64,000 nt of DNA, taken from assembly GCA_023053685.1 (NCBI GenBank), contig JALIGW010000001.1:226623434-226687433 (forward strand). Reading direction: 5' to 3'. Both the position numbers and the translations under genes were made by a program. This stretch comes from Diadophis punctatus similis. Taxonomy: Eukaryota; Chordata; Lepidosauria; Squamata; Dipsadidae. Below are positions 43,731-54,162 of the stretch, piece after piece (position 1 is the first letter of the stretch; each line of letters begins with the position of its first letter). The notes under the pieces were generated by a model that had not been told where the DNA came from, did no database searches, and saw nothing but the letters and a program-made list of their open reading frames with translations.

Positions 43731-43844
43731 CTTGAAGATATCTGGACTTCAATTCCCAGAATTCCCCAGCCAGCGAATGCTGGCTGGGGAATTCTGGGAG
43801 TTGAAGTTCAGATATCTTCAAGTTGCCAAGGTTGGGAAACACTG
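43709..43844. mobile_element. 136-bp near-perfect palindromic hAT MITE
   Basis: CAGTGTTTCCCAACCTTGGC to GGTTGGGAAACACTG. Almost the entire element is self-complementary around AGCCAGCGAATGCTGGCT. Exact CTCTAGAG duplications flank it (43701-43708, 43845-43852). It interrupts the CR1 frame. Confidence 0.95.
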
Positions 43845-43985
43845 CTCTAGAGTATCAATGTCTTTTTTGTAGTGTGGTGACCAAAAGTGGATGCAGTACT
43901 CTAGGTGTGGTCTAACTAAGGCTTTATAGAGTGGTACTAGTACCTCCCTAGTCCTAGATTGTATCCCTCTATTAATACAAAGAAA

Positions 43986-44641
43986 GACATGCTTACTGAC
44001 ATCCGGGTGGCTTATTCAATAGTGTATAATAGTCAATACTGGCTGCTACACAGTAAAAAAAAATGTGCCTGTCTAGTTTTTATCTTGTGCTCTTAAATTT
44101 TAGAGGAATCTTACAGTTTGTAGAAAATTTGCAAAGCTTGGAGCGATGCTGAACTTTGTTCCTTTGTTCTTTTTCTAAGCCATTGGTTTGGTTAACAGGG
44201 TGGGGACTGACAGAAAAGAACAATTTGTAACAGGAATGAACTTTTGGCCAGTATACATTTTGAATTTGCATTACTAGCCACCTAATGCTTTCCATATTGA
44301 AGGAAGATGTCTTGAGAAGCTGAGCCCCGTCTCTGGCCATGAGAAGAGCTAAAGTGGCTTTGACAAGGCACAGATTTCTTGAATGGATACAGCACACACA
44401 AGACATGTTACATAAATAATGCAACCGTAAGCTGTTGCTTTTCTTGTCATTAGTTTGCCTACATAAAATGCAAAGAAAGCTTCAAGGGATGAATGGCGTT
44501 TTTCAACATCCCATGGTTAGTTTCTAAGAGAAAACTGTCAGCTCAGCTTCACAGGCCATTGTGCCTGTAAACTCCGGTCACAAATCCATTTGATCCTGGT
44601 TTGTGTGCTGAAGAGACACAAAATAACAAGCTATGGTTTGT
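43986..44641. other. Stretch without a recognised gene
   Basis: The 114-codon reverse frame (44080-44424) has no recognisable domain. Confidence 0.5.
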
Positions 44642-45283
44642 CAGTGGTGGGTTCCTACCGGTGCGGTCCACTCTATAGCACCGGTAGCGGCCCACTGGTG
44701 ACGTCACAGTACCGGTGCGGTCAGTTGCCGGTTCCTGGGCGCCGCCATTAAAAAAATTTTTTTAAAAAAATGTTTTTTAAAATTTTCTTCTGTGCATGCC
44801 CAGAAGCTGAGCTTCCGGCACTGTGCATGCGCTTCCTTCCTACCCCACAGTGAGTCCAAGCAGGGAAGGATGGCTGAGGGAGCGCGTGAGACACTGAAAG
44901 AATGGGCGGCAGGAGCTATCTCCATTCCCCTCCCTTCAGCAGTCCGAGAAGCTACGAATGCGCGGTGATGATCCTAGGCATTTTCGCACGTTTGAGGCTT
45001 CTCAAGCTGCTGAGGGGAGGGGGAACGGGCGGCAGGAGCCTAGGATCATCGAATGGGGCGAAGCATTCAGGCCGGACGGAGCCTCCTAGAAGAACCGCTG
45101 CCGCGGTCTTGCTGCTCCCGCTGTGGGGGGCTGCGTTGCGGGTGGGCAAGGCCCCTCCGCTTCTCCGGCCACTGACAAGCTCCCGAGGTCCATGCCCACC
45201 CGGTCACATGGCTGGCAAGCCACACCCACAAAATAAGCCACGCCCACAGAGTGGTAGTAAAAAAAATTAGAAACCCGCCCCTG
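44642..45283. mobile_element. GC-rich hAT-type element, long relative of the NRF1-motif family
   Basis: CAGTGGTGGGTTCCTACCGG to TAGAAACCCGCCCCTG. Flanks TGGTTTGT/GGGTTTGC suggest a decayed duplication. It combines a CTTCTGTGCATGCCCAGAAG motif with ACACCCACAAAATAAGCCAC and GCCCACAGAGTGGTAGTAAA, which resembles the 14.5-kb family. It contains an internal inverted repeat, with CCTAGGCATTTTCGCACG near 44972 and GGAGCCTAGGATCATCG near 45036. Probably chimeric. Confidence 0.8.
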
Positions 45284-45830
45284 GGTTTGCTGCTAAAATA
45301 GAAATACAAGTATTCAAAAGAAGAACGAGGAAAGAGGAAAGGCAGGTGCCAAAGGTTCACATTCATAATGTTAAACCATTGGCATCCATTGATCTCTGTT
45401 GGAAAATTGTTGAACTATAAGGGAGTCTGTCTTTCTTACTGTTTGATTTAAACTATGTAGCACTCTGCGCTATGTTGCACACTCTTCAGAAATTAGATAC
45501 TAGGCCCTGTACTGAGACGAGTGATGACACAGGGAGCTGGTGACAGCCAAAGAAAAGAACACACTGTGTTAGACTGGAAACAGGCAATTGCTTGATTAGA
45601 GAACTAACAATGGTCTGGGCAAGCAATAATTGCTTCCTTATTCCAGAACTGAGACAAGTTCTGATTTTTTTTGTACCCCCTCTGAAATGTATTTCCCTGT
45701 TGTGTGACAAAGCAAGAAGGCAGGTATCTAGAAAACTTGGGAATATGTCCTCACTCTGGAGACAAGGTTTTTGGGAGCCAATTTTGGGTGCTTGGAGAAT
45801 TGCTCTTAGATGTACAGTATACCCCTCAAT
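45284..45830. other. Stretch without a recognised gene
   Basis: No supported feature. Confidence 0.5.
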
Positions 45831-46206
45831 CAGGAGTGGGTTGCTCCTCCGTTGTTACCGGTGCGCTGTGCGCGCATTGCCATGTTGCGGGCGGGCGCGC
45901 GGATGCTACGCACACGCGCCCCCTCGCACGATTTTGCTTTCGCGCATGCTCGGAAGCAAAATCTCGCTGAAATCTTGCGCGGAAGCGAAATCTCGCCAAA
46001 ATCTCTCGCGCGCGTGCGTCCCTTCATGAGATTTCCGCGAGATTTTGCTTCCGTGCATGCGCATGAAGCAAAAAAAGCTGAAAAATTGCCCAAAAAAGAT
46101 GGTGGACCGGCGAAGACAGCACCGGAGCCATCGCACGCAAATTGCATAATCGGCGGCTCCCTACCCGAGCTGCGCACCGGAACGCACCGGTAGGAACCCA
46201 CCCCTG
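45831..46206 (+). mobile_element. GC-rich hAT-type element, NRF1-motif family (copy 5)
   Basis: CAGGAGTGGGTTGCTCC to GGTAGGAACCCACCCCTG, with exact CCCTCAAT duplications (45823-45830, 46207-46214). Multiple GATTTTGCTT...AAGCAAAATC inverted motifs around GCGCATGC cores. No transposase. Confidence 0.93.
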
Positions 46207-47148
46207 CCCTCAATTCATTCAATCTCTTAAAAGAGAAACAGAAATTAGAATGCAAACAAAGAGAAGACATTCCAAGAAGAGCAGGTGTTATATTAGAACA
46301 CATGGAGTTGGAAATAGAATGAAGACAGTGCTGAAACTCTGCAAATTTGTTAATTCCAACATCATTTTAATATTGATCAGTGTGAAATCAGAAATACATT
46401 CTAGAATGAACAGAGAAGTTCAAGAATCTTATCGTAGTAGGGAAGACTCAGCAAATGAATTGTGGGGCTGCTTAGTTACTATCCAGGGAGCTAGTAGTGA
46501 GCAGCTTCATATGCTCTCTTTCCCTGGCCTTTTGAGCTTTAATCTGGATTTGACTCCATCCCTTCACAAAAAGAGGCCTTCATATGATAGATTAGCCTCT
46601 AAAAGCCCTTCAGGTGGAGGACTGCCTTGTGCCAAACAGGAGACATGGCCAATAGACGTGGTATATTATAACAATGCATTACATTTCAGTTGCCTCCAAC
46701 ATGTATGGCAAAATACAAAGGTTCTATGGAGGAGTTGCATATAAAAAAGGGGGAAAACAATGCTTTATTTTTATTGCAGAGAAATGTGCTTTTTTTACAC
46801 TCAGGCATGCTATGTTATGCTCACTATTACATTCCACAAGGTTTGACTGCAGGTAAATTAACTAAGAGGGAGAGTGGCCTATTCATATTTGAACAAGCAT
46901 GATTATGTTTGATTAAGATATTACTGTTCGTTTATTTACAAAACTACACCTCACATTTTCCCTGTTTGTGAACAATCCCCTAACTGATCTTCTGAGTCAT
47001 TTGGAGCATATTTTATGTTTGCTGCCATTAAAGGTAATGAACTCAATCAATCGGGTCAAATAAGTATATTTTCCCGCCTGCGCAAAATGTTCTTTGCAGC
47101 TGTAATATTTTATTTGTTTTCATAGACACGGAAAGTTGGCCCACCTAC
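46207..47148. other. Stretch without a recognised gene
   Basis: A 200-codon forward frame begins inside the hAT element and runs to 46744. No domain, signal or start support was seen, so it is not called. Confidence 0.45.
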
Positions 47149-47298
47149 CCTGAGAGTCAGCAGTTCCTGATGCTCTCCAGAAGCTCCCACTAGGCCTAGT
47201 TTTCTCTCAGCGATAAGCATCTGAGCAGCCCTTCTCTCCACTCGATCCCTCCCAAGTCGAAAGAGGGGTCTGGCTAATGTCTCATGGGAGACATCCAT
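47149..47298 (-). CDS. Candidate host coding exon (first coding exon?)
   Basis: On the minus strand, AAAATGG (strong start context) opens a frame of exactly 50 codons up to CTCAGG, followed by GTAGGT, a good splice donor. The peptide starts MDVSHETLARPLFRLGRDRV, continues ERRAAQMLIAERKLGLVG and ends HQELLTLR. It is charged, helix-prone and not repeat-derived. The frame continues 12 more codons to TAA in the putative intron. I do not recognise the family. No partner exon was found in the window, and it could be chance. The plus strand here is interrupted by stops in all frames. Confidence 0.3.
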
Positions 47299-47530
47299 TT
47301 TCCCATGTGGTTGCCATGTTTCCCAGGTACTCTCCCTCCCCCCCTTTTTAGCTTACACATGTCATTTTAAGCTGAGCTACAAAGAGAGATTCTGGCTAAC
47401 CGTGTTTGGAGTAAACATGAACCAAATATAAATTGACCTTGCTTACAGTAAACAGAGTTTGCTTTATTGTGTCACAAAACAAGATGATCTTTCCATTCCA
47501 CATATCAAAGTGATATTTTTACGTATGTAT

Positions 47531-47892
47531 CAGGGGTGGGTTCTAACTTACCTCGCCGCCGGTTCACTTCCTCCCACGCTGCATGGCTGCGCGTGCATTG
47601 CGTGCCGTGTGTCCATGCTGTGCAGGTATGCGCGCATGCGCAATGCCGAAAAAATAAAAAAAGCCACAAACAAGATGGCAGCACATGCGCAGTGTCAGGA
47701 ACTCGGCTTCTGCGCATGCGCAGAAGAAAAAAATCAGCAAAAAATTCCAAAAAAAATTCTCCCTAAAAAAAATTCCAAAAAAAAGATGGTGGTGTCCACA
47801 GACCGACACCGACAGAGCCGGCTCCATGACGTCACCAGCGGTTTGCTACCGGTTCAGGCGAACCGGTGCGAACCGAGAGAAACCCACCTCTG
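47531..47892. mobile_element. GC-rich hAT-type element, NRF1-motif family (copy 6)
   Basis: CAGGGGTGGGTTCTAACTTA to GAGAAACCCACCTCTG, with GTATGTAT/GTATGTGT duplication (7/8). It contains TGCGCATGCGCA at 47711-47722 and is inverted relative to 27026-27356. Confidence 0.92.
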
Positions 47893-49361
47893 GTATGTGT
47901 GTGTATGTGTGTGTATTTATTTGTTTTTTTATTTATTTGCTGCACATCTCAACACAAGGCGACTCTGGGCGGCTTACAATTTATGAGTGTTATATAGAAG
48001 ATCCAAATCACGGGTGTCTGGGGGAGGTGTGGGGCAGCAAAGGGAAGGCAAATTAAGATGTGGCCATGCAGAGGCCACAACTAAGGTTATTTATGTCAGG
48101 CAAGAGGTGACAAATAACCAAGGGCAGCATTTGTCATTGCAGGCAGGTTCTTATTTGCCATGGATGTCATTGGTTGATACAAAATAGTAACCAGTGTCCT
48201 TTCTTTGGCTTCCTTGGAACCCGTGTAACTCTCCCAATTAAAAGGAGGAGCAGGAAGAAGGCCACTGCCTCTGCCTATTGCACTGTTCTCCACAAGGAGA
48301 TTGACAGTGCAACAGGAGCGTCATCTACCTACAGAGGTCCTTGCTAAGATTGAGGCTCCTAATTTCCCCAGGATTCTAATTCATGGAAGAGCCTTCATGG
48401 CTAGAGAAGCTTTTTCACTGAAGGTAGTTGCTCTGTACTCTGAAGAGGTGTGAAAGGGACAGCCAGGGGACAGAAGCTAGTACTGTACTGGATGCCTTTT
48501 CCCAACCCCCCCCTCTCTTTTTGTAGACCCCTTGATGCTTTGCATAGGTCTGAAAATCGCTTTACTCTTTCATGTTCTTTCCCCCTTCTTCTTTCATCTT
48601 CTTTGGTTGTTCTATTACTATTTCTCCCCTTGCTGAACGGTCTTGGTGCTTTCCAAATAGAGCGTATCAGTAATGATGCAGCCTTTACTATTTTGTATCC
48701 TCAAGCCTTAATTGAACCCACCCACCTAAGAACTCCTGGTAGAAAATCAGACTATCGGTAACTCTAGGTTTATAGGCATCCTGAACACAGATTCTGTCAG
48801 AGAAGCTAACAGTTCCCCTTCTTAGAGGGATTTGCCAGGCAAAATGGTCGCAGTTCTAGCTGCAGCAAGGGACCCGTCTTTCTGTTCCTAAAACTTCAGT
48901 GTCACTACTTCAAAATCATTAGGGAAGTATTAAACTTTTCTTCCAAGCCGTTATCAGAGCCAGGCAGCAAGGGATTAAATGGGGATGATCTCAGTTAAAG
49001 CTGGCTTAAGTATCAATGCTTTCTCGTGTTTCCTGAGTCCTTTAGTCCTTGGTTCCAGCCTTCTTTTGCGCCTGCCTCCTGGTTTGACCTCTTTAGTCTG
49101 TGTTTGTCTTTGGTCTTGACTGCTTCTGGTTCCCCAAAATCTCCTCAGAATTCTGCTCACAGCCCAGATATGACATATAGAAGCAGTAGACAGCTTGGGG
49201 TGGTAATTTAAAACATCCATGGCAGAGCTCTTCTTCCAAGAATTCCTTATTACAGTAAGAAAAATACTGCATACGAAGCTTACCCCTAGTTACTCTAATC
49301 CAGTGTATCTCTACCTTAGCAACTTTAAGAGTATGGAAAGCTTATGCCTTTGAATTTATTT
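47893..49361. other. Stretch with an L2-like LINE end, no recognised gene
   Basis: A short GTGTGTAT run (47893-47916) is followed by TTTATTTATTTGCTGCACAT and GCGACTCTGGGCGGCTTACA (to about 47980), an L2-like 3' end in reverse. The rest is unassigned. GACTCCTGGT-type frames have no domain. Confidence 0.5.
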
Positions 49362-50075
49362 ATTTATTTTATTTATTTTGCTATTCTTATAGGCCGCCCT
49401 ACTCCCTGAGGACTCAGGGCGGCGTACAACATATATAAGAACAGCTGTATACTATTAAAAATACTATAAAAACAACAACAATAATAAGATGGTGATTAAA
49501 AGGATAAAAACAACACAAGCAACAGTCTCCATCACCCCGCCTGCAGGAAGAGCCATGTCTTAATGGCTTTCCGGAAGGCCAGCAAGGTGGGAATTGTTTG
49601 GATCTCTGGGGGGAGTTGGTTCCAGAGAGCCGGAGCTCCCACAGAGAAGGCTCTTCCCCTAGGGCCCGCCAACCGACATTGTTTGGTTGAAGTGACCTGG
49701 AGGAGACCGACTCTGTGGGACCTAACTGGGCGTAGGGATGTATGAGATAGGATGCAGTCCCGAAGATAACCTGGTCCTAAGCCATGTAGGGCTTTAAAGA
49801 TAATAATCAACACCTTGAATTGCACCCGGAGACCAATGGGCAACCAACGCAGCTGGCGGAGTATAGGTGTTATGTGGGTGTATCTAGAAACACCCACCAC
49901 AGCTCGCGCAGCCGCATTTTGCACCAATTGCAGTCTCCAAATACTTTTCAAGGGTAGCCCCATGTAGAGCGAATTACAGTAATCCAAACGAGAGGTGACA
50001 AGGGCATGAGTGACCGTGAGTAAAGCCTCCTTCTCCAAATAAGGTCGCAACTGGTGCACCAGCGAACCTGTGCAA
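49362..50075 (-). mobile_element. L2 LINE 3' fragment (copy 2), better preserved
   Basis: The reverse-strand L2 end has a 3' UTR with GTACGCCGCCCTGAGTCC read in reverse and a TAAATAAAT tail (about 49355-49378). Same family as 26000-26569 but longer at the 5' side. Confidence 0.88.
49532..50059 (-). pseudogene. L2 ORF2 C-terminal fragment (copy 2)
   Basis: An undamaged 175-codon frame reads LRPYLEKEALLTVTHALVTS, RLDYCNSLYMGLPL, QLVQNAAARAVVGVSRYTHI, then LRWLPIGLRVQFKVLIIIFK and GRAFSVGAPALWNQLPPEI. This is the conserved segment after the L2 RT catalytic core, ending at the native C-terminus. It is 5' truncated: no catalytic YxDD motif and no endonuclease. The open frame suggests a younger insertion than the 9.7 and 12.3-kb remnants. 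Confidence 0.9.
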
Positions 50076-51202
50076 ATAACATTTGGTTGTTGGAAAAGGT
50101 ACTATCAGAGTCTGGTTTATTACTCTAGTTTCAGCAATGATGGCTAGAGAGAGATTTGGACCTCCTGCTTGGATGCTGATGGGAAGCCATCCATATTTCT
50201 ATTTATTCACATGTATAATAATTATTTACAATTAATTATTGTATTATTGTATTGTATTAAAGACCACCCATCGCACAAAGTTTCAGAGTAGTTTACAATC
50301 AAACGTTAGTTAAAATGGCAATCAATACCAACATTTTCTTCTTTATCTGTTTATTTTTGTTTTTAAGTATTACCTTCAGTTTTATAGACCATGGAAGATA
50401 CTTGAAATCTGCCAATTTGGGGAAATCAGCGCCCATCTACAGTACCGGTAGGTCTAGTTAGCAAGTCAGTAATGAAAAATAGTTAAGGCCATATTTCCAA
50501 AACCTTTAGTGGAATAATAAAAGCACAACGTAGTTTTCATTATTTTGGACAGAACTGGCAGACACTTTTTGGGGAAACACAGACTGAATTCCATTTATTC
50601 AGCACTTTCAGGATTTTCAGAGACCCTTCACAGTTTATCTGCTTTTACCCCCCCCCCTTCTCCCCATACAGGGGAATTTACATCATTCCTTTGCTAACAC
50701 TGGATTCAATTTATTCTAATTCTAAAATGGTGAGATGGCACCATGCTTGCTTAGGGCCCAAGAGAAAAGATCAGAACAATTTGGGCAAACACGTTTTACA
50801 ACAATACAAGTCTTTTTGAAATTTGGAAACAAAATAAAACTGGGAATGCCACATACCTATGGATTGCAATCTGAAACCAGAATTATCTTAATAAATAGAA
50901 TCTGACCTTCTCATGTGAAGGTTATGAGTTAGAAATCCTTGGTTCAGATTTGCTGAACCATAAAGGTAAAAGAATTTACCTTAATTATTTTATCTTGGCA
51001 TCAGTCCATTCTCCTCCAATCTGCAAACCCATAAGTGGGCCCCAGAATGTGTGAATGTATACCTAGGAATTGTGTAAATAAAATATGCCATCACTTTTAG
51101 GTTTTATAGGAGAGAAAAAAATTCTACAAGATGCTCAAATGTAGAATTTCCAATTTTGGAGTTGAATATTGTTCCCACCCCCCACCTCCCAAAAAAGAAA
51201 CA
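50076..51202. other. Stretch with a possible old LINE end, no recognised gene
   Basis: Near 50240-50310, TTGTATTAAAGACCACCCAT and TCAGAGTAGTTTACAATC resemble an old L2-like 3' end in reverse. A C9 run lies near 50649. No gene recognised. Confidence 0.45.
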
Positions 51203-51210
51203 CAACAATC

Positions 51211-51557
51211 CAGTGGTGGGTTCCTACTGGTGCGGTCCACTCTGTCATCCCAGTAGTGGCCCGCCGATTGCACAATTTGCGCGTGACGGCTCCATTGCCG
51301 TCTTCGCCGGTCCGTCGCACTGCGCCATCTTTTCCCCTGAATTTTTGGCCTTTTTTTGCTTCCTGCGCATGCGTGGAAACAAAATCTCGCAAGGGGACGC
51401 ATGCGTGCGTGAGATTTCGGTGATTTTTTGCTTCCTGCGCATGCGCGGAAGCAAAATCACGTGAGGGGACATGCGCACATAGAGAGCGTGCACGCACGTG
51501 AAATGTGATGATGCGTGCACAGCGCACCGGTAGGCAGGTAAGAGGAACCCGCCCCTG
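51211..51557 (-). mobile_element. GC-rich hAT-type element, NRF1-motif family (copy 7)
   Basis: CAGTGGTGGGTTCCTACTGG to GGAACCCGCCCCTG, with exact CAACAATC duplications (51203-51210, 51558-51565). It is inverted relative to copies 1, 4 and 5. It contains one-base variants of the NRF1 palindrome (e.g. TGCGCATGCGCG at 51436). Confidence 0.93.
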
Positions 51558-51565
51558 CAACAATC

Positions 51566-52416
51566 CAACAACACCTCACTAGGACTAGCTTTCAGCAACA
51601 TGACCTACTAAATCAATTTTATCCAACATCAAACAAAACGCCGTCTCTAATAGCTCATATTCTTTTCAGTTGCATGAATTTACACTATATTGATTCAACT
51701 TTGTAACTGAGATTTGAAACTGCTAGTGAATTATACATTGGTTCATGGACTGTTAATGGAGGCAGAGCTATAGATTCATGCCAAAATTGCTGCTCTCTGC
51801 CTATTAGTGTATGAATAGCTATTACAGTTGCTTGGTTGAGAGTGGGTGATGATTATTTTTAAAATGTCAGAAAGAAATGCACCATTATGCAAAGATCATT
51901 AAAATGTCTGTGATTACACAAAAAGCAAGTATACCTAAGTGGCTTCTGTGGTTTTTCATGATTATAGCATCAATGTAGGAGGAACAAGACAAGCAGATAA
52001 AATAATATGCGAAAAGACATATGGAAGATTGGCATATGGAAACAATGATGGTGCAATTAATGTGTGTGTGTATAATTTGTCCTTTTCAAGGAGTGAAATT
52101 TAATCTTAGCAATTGCATACGTTGATATCACCTCATTACATTCTGCATTGGTGCTGTATTTACTTCGGTTAACCAGTGCACATACAGTATAAGCAAATCA
52201 GGCAACTGCTAACATAAAAAAACTAACGTAATTGAGCTGAACAATCTACACCGCAGCATTTTGCTTCATGGCTTGGCTTGTTCTGCTGAAGTCAGGTTCC
52301 TCCAGCAGTGGTGATGTGGGAAAATTGGGAAAGTAGGCATGCATGATCACATCCCCCTGAGGCATGTACCCAAGAACCAGCTGTCTACATCTATAACTAT
52401 AAATACACACTCAGAG

Positions 52417-52448
<32 letters not shown>

Positions 52449-52638
52449 ACAAAGAATGGCAGTACAGAACATAATATTGAATTTATCATGATCAGCTGAC
52501 AATCAAAGAAATGGAAATTGTTAACAGGCAGAACAGTATTAGATTGCTGGATGGTGGCCAGACAGGTCTGGATTCTTACTCTTGATTCATCATTACCTTT
52601 ACTGAATGATTATGTGCCATCAAGTCGCTTTAGCAACT
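51566..52638. other. Stretch with a short (CA)n run, no recognised gene
   Basis: A perfect CA dinucleotide array occupies about 52420-52448. No other feature recognised. Confidence 0.55.
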
Positions 52639-52646
52639 ACATAGAT

Positions 52647-53152
52647 CAGGTGTCAGCAACCTGTGGCTCCGGAGCCGCATGCGGCTCTTTGGGCCCTCTG
52701 CTGTGGCTCCCTGTCGGGTGATCCCACCACTGGCTGGCCCCGCCCTTCACCCTCCCCTCCTAGTCACTCCTCGCCTGGCCTGAGAAGGTAAGGGCGACGG
52801 TGGGGGATGGAGAAGCGGCCAGGGCAGAGACAGAGAGATACAGAGAGAGGGGGGAGAGAGAGAGACATAGAGAGATACAGAGAGAGGGGGGGACAGGGAG
52901 AGAGAGAAGGAGGGAGGGGGGGAGAGAGAGATATGTCAAAAGGGTTTTGTGGTTCCCGGTGTTTTTTAACAATCGGTTGTCTGCCCGAATGACCGGCAGG
53001 GTAGGCGTGGCTTGGGGGGTGTCATGTGACTGGTGGAAGTGAGTGACATTGAGTTGGCCACGCCCACCCAGGTTTTGTGGCTCCCGGTGTTTTCTTTTCT
53101 GTGGGAAACAGGTCCAAATGGCTCTTTGAGTGTTTAAGGTTGCAGACCCCTG
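52647..53152. mobile_element. Non-autonomous hAT-type element with an internal GA-rich tract
   Basis: CAGGTGTCAGCAACCTGTGG to AGGTTGCAGACCCCTG with exact ACATAGAT duplications (52639-52646, 53153-53160). The interior holds GAGAGA/GGGAGA repeats (about 52826-52932). Reverse relative of 41548-41888. Confidence 0.93.
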
Positions 53153-53289
53153 ACATAGATAGACTACATTCTCCACAATGATCTATCCCTAAGCTGGCCT
53201 TTCAGGTCTTCCAGTGGTGCCCTCATCACCACTGGACAATTTTTGCCTAGCCAATTGCACAGGGTTATTAGGAGCCTTACAATCAGGGG

Positions 53290-54115
53290 GTGGGGGGCAT
53301 AATTGGTTATGTCTACTCTAATGAAAAGAAAGACTAGGGGAAACATGATAGCAGTGTTCCGCTATTTGAGGGGCTCCTACAAAGATAAGGGGGTCAAACT
53401 ATTTTCCAAAGTATCAAAAGGCAAGATGAGAAACAATGGATGGAAACTAACCAAAGAGAGAAGCAACCTAGAACTAAGGAGAAATTTTCTAATGGTGAGA
53501 AAATCAACCAATGGAACAATTTGTCTTCAGAAGTTGTGGGTGCTCCATCACTGGAGGCTTTCAAAAGGAGACTGGACAATCATTTATCTGTGTATCTAGT
53601 TCAGGGGTGTCAAACTCGATTTCATTGAGGGCCGCATCAGGGTTGTGTTTGACCTTGGGAGCTGGGGTGGCATGGCCAGGGTGGGCGTGGCCAGCTCGAC
53701 ATCACTCGTGTTGGGGGGCTACTGTGGTGGCCTGAGCGCTCTGCTAGAGAAAACAGGCTCCCGAGCTCCGTTTTTCAGCTGTGACGGCCTCCTGCAACCC
53801 TCTGCCAATTAAAATGGAGCTTGGGAGTACAGCCCACGGCCCTTGCAAGCTCCGTTATCAGCTGCGATGGCCTCCTGCAACCCTCTGCCAGTGAAAATGG
53901 AGTTCGGGAGGGCCACACGCAGCACTCCCGAGCTCTGTTTTCGCTGGCAGAGGCACTGAGGGCCAGTCCTTCGCTGTTTCCAGGGCAGCCCCGCAGGTCA
54001 GATCTAACCACCCTGTGGGCCGGATCTGGCCCTCGGGCCTTGAGTTTGACACTCCTGATCTAATTGGACTAAAAGACCTCCAAGGCCCCTTCCAACTCTA
54101 TTATTCTATGTTCTT
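53290..54115 (+). mobile_element. CR1 LINE 3' end, split by a hAT element
   Basis: Degenerate CR1 codons read KRKTRGNMIAVFRYLRGSYK, then GKMRNNGWKLTKERSNLELR, with frameshifts. After the hAT insertion come CTAAAAGACCTCCAAGG and CCTTCCAACTCTATTATTCT, the CR1 terminus. Matches the family of 43253-43985. Confidence 0.88.
53602..54057. mobile_element. Non-autonomous hAT-type element (CAGGGGTGTCAAACTCGATT family)
   Basis: CAGGGGTGTCAAACTCGATT to CTTGAGTTTGACACTCCTG, with ATCTAGTT/ATCTAATT duplication (7/8). Subterminal GGGCCGCATCAGGG and GGGCCGGATCTGGCCC. The interior carries a repeated CTCCTGCAACCCTCTGCCA unit. Non-coding. Confidence 0.92.
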
Positions 54116-54162
54116 TTCTAACTGAATACCTCTTTGACAGATCCAGTAAGATTACTGTAGGA

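Larger units (their letters stand above)
43253..43985 (-). mobile_element. CR1 LINE 3' portion, split by a palindromic MITE
   Basis: It covers CR1 reverse-transcriptase C-terminal codons, the 3' UTR GGTTGGACTAGATGACC and a tail of three AATCTGT heptamers (43253-43270 read in reverse). Upstream of the MITE, codons [19 protein letters not shown] continue the CR1 frame. Confidence 0.9.

Noticed and set aside
46142..46744. A 200-codon gene
   Set aside because: The frame begins inside a hAT element, has no domain or signal, and lacks splice or promoter support.
49532..50059. Host gene encoding a 175-residue protein
   Set aside because: The sequence matches the C-terminal segment of L2 LINE ORF2, and the same family recurs at 26007-26378.
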